Source: Thiobius zoothamnicola
GTDB taxonomy: Bacteria > Pseudomonadota > Gammaproteobacteria > Chromatiales > Chromatiaceae
Reading direction: 5' to 3'
Length of the DNA stretch: 64,000 nt
NCBI GenBank assembly: GCA_963678215.1
Contig: OY782758.1
Location: forward strand, 310,001-374,000
The translations under genes and the position numbers were made by a program. The notes below the pieces were generated by a model. That model was not told the origin of the DNA. It saw only the letters and a program-made list of their open reading frames with translations, and made no database searches. Of the stretch, positions 35,345 through 42,910 are shown in pieces. Each line of letters begins with the position of its first letter. The stretch's first letter is position 1.

Positions 35345-36949
35345 GTGCGTATTCTCACCATCATTTTTTTAGGCTTGTGGCTGAATTCAGCTTATGCGGC
35401 CAAGGTTAATACTGGCGATGCATTACTTGACGCCGCTTTTGATACCCTGCTCGGACGTGATTTCGCTGCCAAAGAGCAGGCGCTTAATGCGATTGCCCAA
35501 TCTGGCCATGCTAAAGCGGATGTACTGATCCAAGGCGTTCTTGCAGGCAATCTCAAACTCGAAAAGCAATCCAGGCGCTTGGTGTTTGTGGAAAAACAAG
35601 GTCGTCAATTCCTTGCTACCGATGCGTTAAATGGTGATGTGCTGGGTGAGTTTAAAAAGCGCAAACTCAAAAGAATCGCCATTAATAACAAATTGCGCCG
35701 TTTTATCCGCGACCTCATCGCGACGCAAAATCTTAAAAGCCCCGATCCTGGTTTACGTCTGCGAGCGGTTCAAGTGATGTTGGCTAATCCTGCCGCTGAA
35801 CATGCGGCCAGAGTGGAGCCGCTGATCCATGCCGAGACAGACGAGGTGGTTAAATCCACGATGCAGCGGGTGATAGCGCTCAGTCATTTGAACGCAGATG
35901 ATCCCAAATTACGTTTACGGGCGATTGATCAAGTATCTGGCAGTCTGGAACCCAGTGTGCGGAACCAACTCGCTGATTTGGCTGCCAAGGACACCAACCC
36001 AGAGGTCAAAGCGGCGGCGGCTGGGGCATTAGCGCAAATTGATCGCCGGATTGCGTGGTTCGGTCATTTGGAGACTTTGTTCTTTGGCATTAGCGCGGGT
36101 TCGGTGTTGGTATTGGCGGCGATTGGCCTGGCGATTACCTTCGGCGTGATGGGTGTGATTAATATGGCGCATGGTGAGTTGATCATGCTTGGCGCTTACA
36201 CCACTTATTTGATTCAGTTGGTTTTGCCGGATTTACCGGGTTTGTCGGTATTGTTGGCGATACCAGCGGCCTTTGCCGTATCCGGTTTGGTGGGGATTGG
36301 TATTGAAAGAGGCGTGATTCGTTTTTTGTACGGTCGCCCGTTGGAGACGCTGCTCGCAACTTTTGGCATCAGCCTGATTCTGCAACAGTTGGCGCGTACT
36401 TTAATTTCGCCGCAAAACGTGCCGGTTTCCAACCCGGACTTCATGAGCGGCCTGTGGCAAATTAACAGCGTCTTTGCGCTCACTTATAACCGACTGTACA
36501 TCATCTTATTTTGCCTATTGGTATTCGCTGCTTTGTTTTTTGTACTCAAACGCACCCGTTTGGGTCTGGAGGTGCGTGCGGTATCGCAAAATCGCACCAT
36601 GGCGCGCGCGATGGGGGTGCGTTCGGCGCGGGTTGATGCGCTCACTTTTGGTTTGGGTTCCGGTATTGCCGGAGTGGCAGGTGTTGCGCTTTCGCAGCTG
36701 ACTAATGTTGGACCGAATTTAGGCCAAGCCTATATCGTAGACAGTTTCATGGTGGTGGTGTTTGGTGGCGTCGGTAATCTATGGGGCACGCTGGTTGGTG
36801 GCCTGAGTCTGGGTATCGCCAACAAATTTATGGAACCTTGGGTTGGCGCTGTGATGGCCAAAATTCTGATTCTGGTCTTGGTGATTTTGTTTATTCAGAA
36901 ACGGCCACGCGGTTTGTTCCCGCAAAAAGGTCGTGCGACGGAGCACTGA
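35345..36949 (+). CDS. urtB: Urea ABC transporter, permease UrtB
   Basis: One of two membrane permeases of the high-affinity urea importer UrtABCDE. The 534-residue protein has a signal-like N-terminus (residues 1-18) and a long charged, helical extracytoplasmic region (about 20-235, HEAT-like, a known feature of UrtB). The LivH-type permease domain with about eight membrane helices follows. The motif GVMGVINMAHGELIMLGAY marks the branched-chain permease superfamily. The length matches UrtB, not LivH. ATG or GTG choices exist at the 5' end; GTG 35345 gives the signal sequence. urtA is absent upstream, where tag lies instead. Confidence 0.92.
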   Translation: MRILTIIFLGLWLNSAYAAKVNTGDALLDAAFDTLLGRDFAAKEQALNAIAQSGHAKADVLIQGVLAGNLKLEKQSRRLVFVEKQGRQFLATDALNGDVLGEFKKRKLKRIAINNKLRRFIRDLIATQNLKSPDPGLRLRAVQVMLANPAAEHAARVEPLIHAETDEVVKSTMQRVIALSHLNADDPKLRLRAIDQVSGSLEPSVRNQLADLAAKDTNPEVKAAAAGALAQIDRRIAWFGHLETLFFGISAGSVLVLAAIGLAITFGVMGVINMAHGELIMLGAYTTYLIQLVLPDLPGLSVLLAIPAAFAVSGLVGIGIERGVIRFLYGRPLETLLATFGISLILQQLARTLISPQNVPVSNPDFMSGLWQINSVFALTYNRLYIILFCLLVFAALFFVLKRTRLGLEVRAVSQNRTMARAMGVRSARVDALTFGLGSGIAGVAGVALSQLTNVGPNLGQAYIVDSFMVVVFGGVGNLWGTLVGGLSLGIANKFMEPWVGAVMAKILILVLVILFIQKRPRGLFPQKGRATEH

Positions 36950-36950
36950 G

Positions 36951-38048
36951 ATGGGGCTGTTGCGTATGCTTAAAAACGACAAAGGCGGACAGATCTTTTT
37001 AGGCGTGTTAGTCGCCACTCTGATTGCCGTGCCGATTTTGCATGCACTGCCGACTGATCATCCGCTGCATTTGAGCACCTATATGGTGACTCTGTTGGGT
37101 AAATACTTGACCTATGCCTTACTTGCAGTGGCGGTTGATCTGGTTTGGGGTTATCTGGGTATTCTCAGCCTGGGGCACGCGGCTTTTTTCGCTCTGGGCG
37201 GTTATGCGATGGGCATGTATCTGATGCGTCAGATCGGCGAGCGCGGCGTATACGGCGATCCGGTTTTACCGGATTTTATGGTTTTTTTGAATTGGACTGA
37301 GCTGCCCTGGTTTTGGCATGGCTTTGATATGTTTTGGTTCGCTATTTTGATGGCGATGTGTCTACCGGGATTACTGGCGTTGGTGTTTGGCTGGCTGGCT
37401 TTTCGTTCGCGGGTGACTGGTGTTTACCTGTCGATCATCACACAAGCGTTGACTTATGCTCTGATGTTGGCGTTTTTCCGCAATGAAATGGGGTTTGGCG
37501 GTAACAATGGTCTGACTGACTTTAAAGATATTCTGGGTTTCAGTTTGCAGGATGATGGCGTTCGGGTCGGGCTGTTCATCGCATCAGGTCTGATGCTTGG
37601 CTTGGGTTATCTGGCTTGCCGCGCGATTGTCCAATCGCGCCTCGGGCGGGTTGCCGTGGCGATACGGGATGCGGAAGACCGCACACGCTTTATCGGCTAT
37701 CGGGTTGAGCGCGTCAAACTGGCGATTTTCACTTTCTCGGCGATGCTGGCCGGTATTGCGGGTGCTTTATATGTGCCGCAGGTTGGCATCATCAATCCAA
37801 GCGAATTCCAACCGCTGAATTCGATTGAAGTCGTCGTCTGGGTCGCTATGGGGGGACGCGCCACACTTTATGGCGCCGTGATTGGTGCTATTGGTGTGAA
37901 TTACGCCAAAACCTGGTTTACCGGTGCATTCCCGGATGCCTGGTTGTTTGCGCTTGGTGCCTTATTTGTGTTCGTCACTTTGTTTTTGCCGCGTGGCATT
38001 GCTGGCTTATTCAAACATTCCCTGTTAAGAAAACGGGCTAAAGTATGA
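36951..38048 (+). CDS. urtC: Urea ABC transporter, permease UrtC
   Basis: The second permease of the urea importer, LivM-like, with 365 residues. It has about ten hydrophobic segments and the superfamily block LGYLGILSLGHAAFFALGGYAMG (about residues 64-86). The C-terminal part contains the ABC-contact region GRVAVAIRDAEDRTRFIGY. The start was set at ATG 36951, directly after the urtB stop with a GGAG site inside urtB; an in-frame GTG lies 18 bp upstream. The 3' end overlaps urtD as ATGA, so the operon is tightly coupled. Confidence 0.92.
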   Translation: MGLLRMLKNDKGGQIFLGVLVATLIAVPILHALPTDHPLHLSTYMVTLLGKYLTYALLAVAVDLVWGYLGILSLGHAAFFALGGYAMGMYLMRQIGERGVYGDPVLPDFMVFLNWTELPWFWHGFDMFWFAILMAMCLPGLLALVFGWLAFRSRVTGVYLSIITQALTYALMLAFFRNEMGFGGNNGLTDFKDILGFSLQDDGVRVGLFIASGLMLGLGYLACRAIVQSRLGRVAVAIRDAEDRTRFIGYRVERVKLAIFTFSAMLAGIAGALYVPQVGIINPSEFQPLNSIEVVVWVAMGGRATLYGAVIGAIGVNYAKTWFTGAFPDAWLFALGALFVFVTLFLPRGIAGLFKHSLLRKRAKV

Positions 38049-38860
38049 AATCAGGTTTACTGCAACGGGATCGCGTATTCGATTTCATGACGTCTAAAAA
38101 GGTCGAAGGTCTCGACCTGAAACACGGTACTGTGTTGTACATGGAAGATGTATCCGTCACTTTCGAGGGTTTTAAAGCAATCAATCAACTGAATTTTTAT
38201 CTTAATACAGGTGAACTACGTTGTGTGATCGGTCCGAATGGCGCGGGTAAAACCACCATGATGGACATTATCACCGGTAAGACCCGGCCCGATACGGGCA
38301 GTTGCTGGTTCGGGCAGAAATACAACTTGCTGCAAATGGATGAACCGGAGATTGCGCAAGTTGGTATTGGACGCAAGTTTCAGAAGCCGACGGTATTTGA
38401 ACAACATACGGTGTTTGAGAATCTGGAATTGGCGATGGCTGGTCCAAAAACAATCTGGAGCACCTTCGTGGCTAAACTCAATGGTGAGCAGCGGGATCAG
38501 CTTGATCAAATATTGGCAATGATCTGTTTGACCGAAGAACATAGCCGCCTGGCGGGCTTGTTATCCCACGGGCAAAAACAGTGGCTCGAAATTGGCATGC
38601 TGTTGATGCAAAATCCATTGATGTTGTTGGTGGACGAACCTGCTGCAGGCATGACGCATCAGGAAATGGATCGCACCGTTGAACTATTAACATCGTTGGC
38701 GGGTAATCACTCTATCGTGGTGGTTGAGCATGATATGGAATTTGTTCGCGCGCTGAATTCACGAGTGACGGTGCTGCACCAAGGCGCAGTATTGATGGAA
38801 GGCAGTATGGATGCTGTGCAGAAGGATGAGCGGGTGGTGGAGGTTTATTTGGGGCAATAG
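38045..38860 (+). CDS. urtD: Urea ABC transporter, ATP-binding protein UrtD
   Basis: A 271-residue ATPase of the importer. The Walker A motif is GPNGAGKTTMMDI (about residues 61-73), the signature region LLSHGQKQWLEIGM and Walker B LMLLVDEPAAGMTHQE. The H-loop His is in VVVEHDMEFV. An N-terminal extension of about 30 residues precedes the ATPase domain, common in UrtD. The start overlaps urtC (ATGA). urtE is not adjacent but 242 bp further on. Confidence 0.93.
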   Translation: MKSGLLQRDRVFDFMTSKKVEGLDLKHGTVLYMEDVSVTFEGFKAINQLNFYLNTGELRCVIGPNGAGKTTMMDIITGKTRPDTGSCWFGQKYNLLQMDEPEIAQVGIGRKFQKPTVFEQHTVFENLELAMAGPKTIWSTFVAKLNGEQRDQLDQILAMICLTEEHSRLAGLLSHGQKQWLEIGMLLMQNPLMLLVDEPAAGMTHQEMDRTVELLTSLAGNHSIVVVEHDMEFVRALNSRVTVLHQGAVLMEGSMDAVQKDERVVEVYLGQ

Positions 38861-38933
38861 GCCGGAAAAACACTTGCCTTTGCTGTTCAATAAATAATAG
38901 CCCCCTGACATGGAAGAAAGATAATAGAAAAAC

Positions 38934-39074
38934 TGGGAAAATGGACGCTATCGCAGTGTGCGCATCGGACTTCAATACAGGGTTCTTGGCGTTCCAGTAC
39001 TGGAAGAGACTCGGGTTATTGGACTGGAAGTCACGCAGCGTATGACAAATTTTGGGACTAAAACGCTTCATTAA
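38934..39074 (+). pseudogene. Probable remnant of a RelE/ParE-type toxin 3' end
   Basis: The open stretch reads WENGRYRSVRIGLQYRVLGV before diverging, which resembles the C-terminal core (WSVRVGLxYRALGV) of RelE-type toxins such as the decayed copy at 59689. No start codon or antitoxin is visible. It lies in the 242-bp gap that separates urtD from urtE. The call rests on a short motif. Confidence 0.3.
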
Positions 39075-39102
39075 TTCATCACGCAACGGCGTTGGCTTAA
39101 CC

Positions 39103-39798
39103 ATGCTTAACATCCACCAACTCAATCAATATTACGGTCAAAGCCATACCTTATGGGATCTCGATTTAATCGTGCCCGAAGGTGAATGCACCGTATTGAT
39201 GGGGCGCAATGGCGTCGGCAAAACGACCTTGTTGCAATGCATTATGGGTCTGTTACCAATTAGCTCTGGTGATATGTTGTACCAAGGCGAAGCGATTCAA
39301 AAGAAAGCCGCTGAACAACGTGCCGTCATGGGCATTGGTTATGTGCCTCAAGGACGGCAGATATTTCCTCTGCTGACGGTCGAAGAGAATCTGCAAATGG
39401 GTTTGCCTGCACGCAAAGAGGGTAAAAAAACGATACCCGAATTGATTTATGAATTGTTTCCGGTATTGCGTGATATGCGTGCGCGACGCGGTGGCGACTT
39501 ATCCGGCGGACAGCAGCAGCAATTGGCGATTGGTCGTGCATTGGTCACCGACCCGCAATTACTCATTCTGGATGAACCCACTGAGGGTATTCAGCCGAAT
39601 ATCGTGGCGGAAATAGGCGGCATTATTAATCGACTGAATCAAGAAATCGGTTTGACAGTGTTGTTGGTTGAACAAAAATTACCTTTTGCGCGCCATGTGG
39701 CTGATACTTTTTGTATTCTGGATCGGGGCAGGGCGGTCGCCAGCGGAAAAATTGATGCACTGAATCAGGAACTGGTCCAACAATATTTGACGGTTTAG
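39103..39798 (+). CDS. urtE: Urea ABC transporter, ATP-binding protein UrtE
   Basis: The second ATPase of the urea importer, LivF-like, with 231 residues. It has Walker A GRNGVGKTTLLQCIMG (about residues 35-50), the signature LSGGQQQQLAIGRALV, Walker B LLILDEPTEGIQPN and the H-loop-like VLLVEQKLPFA. The start is ATG 39103 (MLNIHQLNQYYGQSHTLWDL); a TTG 51 bp upstream is in frame but unsupported. The gap to urtD contains probable TA debris, so urtE may rely on read-through or its own promoter. Confidence 0.93.
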   Translation: MLNIHQLNQYYGQSHTLWDLDLIVPEGECTVLMGRNGVGKTTLLQCIMGLLPISSGDMLYQGEAIQKKAAEQRAVMGIGYVPQGRQIFPLLTVEENLQMGLPARKEGKKTIPELIYELFPVLRDMRARRGGDLSGGQQQQLAIGRALVTDPQLLILDEPTEGIQPNIVAEIGGIINRLNQEIGLTVLLVEQKLPFARHVADTFCILDRGRAVASGKIDALNQELVQQYLTV

Positions 39799-39887
39799 AG
39801 ACTTTCATCATGAGAGCAAGCGCAGGTTATTGGCGCATGAGATGGCGTGGAAAACGCGTAAAGGATGAGTGGAAATGAGAGAGACAG

Positions 39888-40205
39888 GTGTCAAAAGGCA
39901 ACTTATTTGAACAAATCCCTTCCGGCTGCTCCGAAGAGATATTTGAAACTTTGGCTCAAAATGGCGCTGTCAAAATTGAGCGGATTATTTCCAGTGGTCA
40001 ATCTTCCCCGGAATCCGGCTGGTATGATCAGGAAAAGGCGGAATGGGTGGTGGTGCTTAAAGGTCATGCCATAATAGCGTTTGAGAACGATTTCACCGTC
40101 GATTTAAAAGCCGGTGATTACCTGCATATTCCAGCCCATAAAAAACACCGGGTGGCCTATACTCAATCCGAACCGCCAACCATTTGGTTGGCGGTTCATT
40201 ACTGA
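39888..40205 (+). CDS. Small cupin-domain protein
   Basis: A 105-residue single-domain cupin. Cupin motif 1 is weakened (SPESGWYDQEKAEWVVVLKGHAIIAF, with Glu but without the usual HxH pair) and motif 2 is AGDYLHIPAHKKHRV with two His. Such proteins often bind a metal or a small ligand, but the function is open. The start is GTG 39888. It lies between urtE and hisH; the 50-bp distance to hisH allows co-transcription, but no link to histidine synthesis is known. Confidence 0.75.
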   Translation: MSKGNLFEQIPSGCSEEIFETLAQNGAVKIERIISSGQSSPESGWYDQEKAEWVVVLKGHAIIAFENDFTVDLKAGDYLHIPAHKKHRVAYTQSEPPTIWLAVHY

Positions 40206-40256
40206 TGGACGCCTGTTAAGGCATTATGGTTTGGGCAATGGGTGAAACTGAAAATG

Positions 40257-40901
40257 ATGAAGCAACAAATCGCTGTCGTTGATTATGGTATGGGTAATCT
40301 GCGTTCAGTCAGCAAGGCGTTGGAGCATGTCGCGCCTGACAGTCGAGTCAAAGTGACTGATGATCCCAACGATATTGCCAATGCAGACCACGTTGTGTTT
40401 CCCGGCCAGGGCGCGGCGCGGGATTGCATGGCAGCGATCAAGCGCCATCAATTAAATGCGGTTGTTTTAGAAGCAGCACGTGAAAAGCCATTTCTCGGCA
40501 TCTGTATGGGGTTGCAGGTATTGTTAGGTTTTTCCGATGAAAACAATGGCGTTGAATTGTTAAATCTGTTTCCTGGCAAGGTCACGCGCTTTCCCCCTGC
40601 GATGCAAGGCGAAGAGGGACTGCCGTTGAAAATACCTCATATGGGTTGGAGCCAGGTCAGGCAAACGCAGTCGCATCCTCTATGGCATCATGTCGATGAC
40701 GACAGTCGGTTCTATTTTGTGCACAGTTACTATGTGGAACCGGACGATGAGGCTTTGGCTGCTGCCACCACCGAATATGGCGTGAATTTTGTTTCAGCCA
40801 TTGCTGGTAGTCATGTATTCGCCTGTCAGTTTCACCCGGAAAAAAGTGCGGATAGCGGTCTGCAATTGTTGCGTAACTTTGTGCAGTGGGATGGTCGCTA
40901 G
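40257..40901 (+). CDS. hisH: Imidazole glycerol phosphate synthase, glutaminase subunit HisH
   Basis: Releases ammonia from glutamine for HisF in histidine synthesis. The 214-residue class I glutamine amidotransferase has the nucleophile Cys in FLGICMGLQVLLG (about residues 80-92), the His/Glu pair in FACQFHPEKSADSG and the opening VVDYGMGNLRSV. Start codons at 40242 (GTG), 40254 and 40257 (ATG) are all possible; 40257 gives the usual N-terminus. It is the first of four his genes, hisH-hisA-hisF-hisE. Confidence 0.95.
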   Translation: MKQQIAVVDYGMGNLRSVSKALEHVAPDSRVKVTDDPNDIANADHVVFPGQGAARDCMAAIKRHQLNAVVLEAAREKPFLGICMGLQVLLGFSDENNGVELLNLFPGKVTRFPPAMQGEEGLPLKIPHMGWSQVRQTQSHPLWHHVDDDSRFYFVHSYYVEPDDEALAAATTEYGVNFVSAIAGSHVFACQFHPEKSADSGLQLLRNFVQWDGR

Positions 40902-40962
40902 CGGTTAACCCGAATTTATTTGAACCGACATTGCATACAATTCACGATCTAACGGAAAATCT

Positions 40963-41706
40963 ATGATTCTGATCCCGGCAATTGATCTCAAAGCAGGTCA
41001 GTGCGTACGTCTGCGACAAGGTCGTATGGACGATGACACGGTGTTTTCAAACGACCCCGCTGCCATGGCGCAGCGTTGGCGGGATGAGGGCGCAAGGCGT
41101 TTACACTTGGTCGATTTGAATGGTGCCTTCGTCGGCAAGCCCGTCAATGGCGAGGCGATTGCGGCGATCTGTGAAGCCTGCCCTGATATTCCGGTTCAAC
41201 TGGGCGGGGGGATCCGCAATGAAAAGACCATTGAGGCTTATCTGAATATCGGCGTCAATTACTGCATTATCGGCACCCAAGCCGTCAGAGAACCGGATTT
41301 TGTCGCCCGTGCCTGCCGGGAATTTCCCGGTCAGATTATCGTTGGCCTGGATGCCAAAGAGGGCTTGGTCGCGGTGAATGGTTGGGCCGAAGTGACCGAA
41401 TATCAGGTGATGGAATTCGCCAAGCGGTTTGAGGATGATGGTATCTCCGCCATCATCTATACCGATATTGGCTGTGATGGCATGTTGCAGGGGTTGAATA
41501 TCGACGCGACAGTTGCGTTGGCTGAAGCGATTGAAACGCCGGTGGTGGCTTCCGGCGGTATTACTGATATCAACGATATCCAGGCGTTGTGCGATGCGCC
41601 AAGCAACAATATTCTGGGTGCCGTCACTGGACGGGCCATTTACGAAGGTACGCTGGATTTGGCGGCTGGGCAAAAACTGGCTGATTCAATAGCAGGGCAA
41701 GGCTGA
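40963..41706 (+). CDS. hisA: ProFAR isomerase HisA
   Basis: Catalyses the Amadori rearrangement of ProFAR to PRFAR in histidine synthesis. The 247-residue TIM barrel has the catalytic Asp8 in LIPAIDLKAGQCVRLRQG, the phosphate-binding VQLGGGIRN and the second catalytic Asp in IIYTDIGCDGMLQG. The last phosphate loop is VVASGGITD. The stop overlaps the hisF start (TGATG), so translation is coupled. Confidence 0.96.
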   Translation: MILIPAIDLKAGQCVRLRQGRMDDDTVFSNDPAAMAQRWRDEGARRLHLVDLNGAFVGKPVNGEAIAAICEACPDIPVQLGGGIRNEKTIEAYLNIGVNYCIIGTQAVREPDFVARACREFPGQIIVGLDAKEGLVAVNGWAEVTEYQVMEFAKRFEDDGISAIIYTDIGCDGMLQGLNIDATVALAEAIETPVVASGGITDINDIQALCDAPSNNILGAVTGRAIYEGTLDLAAGQKLADSIAGQG

Positions 41707-42461
41707 TGCTTGCCAAACGCATTATTCCCTGTCTGGATGTTGATAATGGGCGTGTTGTGAAAGGCGTGCAATTTGTCGATATCCGTGACGCTGGTGATCC
41801 GGTTGAAGTTGCCCGACGCTATAACCTGGAAGGTGCTGATGAAATCACCTTCCTTGATATCACGGCCAGCTCGGATGACCGGGCAACCATGGTGGATGTT
41901 GTCGAACAGGTCGCGTCTGAAGTTTTTATCCCGCTCACGGTCGGAGGGGGAATCCGCAAAATTGACGATGTGCGACGCATGCTCAGCGCAGGTGCTGACA
42001 AGGTCGCCATTAATACCGCCGCCGTGTTCAATCCTGAGTTCGTGCGCGAAGCAACGGAGCATTTTGGTTCGCAATGCATTGTGGTGGCGATTGATGCCAA
42101 AGCGGTTAACGATCACTGGGAAATCTTTACCCATGGCGGACGCAAGCCAACGGGTCTGAATGCGGTGGAATGGGCGCAAAAAATGACGGAGTATGGCGCT
42201 GGTGAAATTCTGCTGACCAGTATGGATCGAGACGGCGCGAAAACGGGTTTTGACAACCGGTTGACCTGGGTAGTGGCGGAAGCTGTCTCCATTCCCGTGA
42301 TTGCATCCGGTGGTGTGGGCGAATTGCAGCATCTGGTGGATGGCGTCAAGCTCGGCGGCGCTGACGCTGTGTTAGCCGCCTCCATTTTCCACTTCGCCGA
42401 ATATACGATTGGCGAGGCCAAACAGTTTATGTCCAAGCAAGGTATTGAGATGCGCTTATGA
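41706..42461 (+). CDS. hisF: Imidazole glycerol phosphate synthase, cyclase subunit HisF
   Basis: Makes imidazole glycerol phosphate and AICAR from PRFAR and the ammonia delivered by HisH. The 251-residue TIM barrel has catalytic Asp11 in IIPCLDVDNGRVVKGVQF and Asp in LLTSMDRDGAKTGFD. The phosphate loops VGGGIRKI and VIASGGVGEL are also present. It overlaps hisA at the start and hisE at the end (ATGA). Confidence 0.97.
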   Translation: MLAKRIIPCLDVDNGRVVKGVQFVDIRDAGDPVEVARRYNLEGADEITFLDITASSDDRATMVDVVEQVASEVFIPLTVGGGIRKIDDVRRMLSAGADKVAINTAAVFNPEFVREATEHFGSQCIVVAIDAKAVNDHWEIFTHGGRKPTGLNAVEWAQKMTEYGAGEILLTSMDRDGAKTGFDNRLTWVVAEAVSIPVIASGGVGELQHLVDGVKLGGADAVLAASIFHFAEYTIGEAKQFMSKQGIEMRL

Positions 42462-42781
42462 GCGAGACGCTGCAACAACTGGCTGAAGTATTGGAACAAC
42501 GCAAGCAGGCTGACCCTGAAAGTTCTTATGTCGCTGGCTTATATGCCAAAGGGCTGGACGCCATTTTGAAAAAGATCGGCGAAGAAGCTACCGAAACCGT
42601 GATGGCCGCCAAAGATGGCGATGCGGAAAAAATCATTTATGAAACCGCCGATTTATGGTTCCACAGCTTGGTGTTATTAGCCCAGCAAGACCTGCACCCC
42701 GATGATGTCTTGCAGGAATTACAACGGCGTTTCGGGCTGTCCGGCCTTGCTGAGAAAGCGGCGCGACGTACTGACGGCTGA
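42458..42781 (+). CDS. hisE: Phosphoribosyl-ATP pyrophosphatase HisE
   Basis: Hydrolyses phosphoribosyl-ATP to phosphoribosyl-AMP, the second step of histidine synthesis. The 107-residue MazG-like helical protein has the motif KIGEEATETVMAAKDGD (about residues 36-52) with the Glu residues that bind Mg. It is a stand-alone HisE; no HisI cyclohydrolase domain or gene is present in the window, whereas in enterobacteria the two are fused. Confidence 0.93.
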   Translation: MSETLQQLAEVLEQRKQADPESSYVAGLYAKGLDAILKKIGEEATETVMAAKDGDAEKIIYETADLWFHSLVLLAQQDLHPDDVLQELQRRFGLSGLAEKAARRTDG

Positions 42782-42845
42782 TGATCCGACTGATTCCGGT
42801 GTACCGGTTTAACGCGATCCGTTGATCTCAATCAAATCCCCGTAC

Positions 42846-42874
42846 CTTGCATTCGGACTGAGATAACCCCACCT
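42846..42874 (+). promoter_or_regulatory. Sigma-32 (heat-shock) promoter candidate of clpB
   Basis: CTTGCAT (42846-42852), a 14-bp spacer and CCCCACCT (42867-42874) match the RpoH consensus CTTGAAA-N14-CCCCATNT well. It lies 36 bp before the clpB start, in agreement with the heat-shock control known for clpB. Confidence 0.7.
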
Positions 42875-42910
42875 CTCTCCACAGATTAAACTTTTTGTGG
42901 AGCCTTTCCC

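Noticed and set aside
40242..42781. A hisI (phosphoribosyl-AMP cyclohydrolase) gene or HisIE fusion in the his cluster
   Set aside because: HisE is only 107 residues and hisF overlaps it directly; no cyclohydrolase motif is present.
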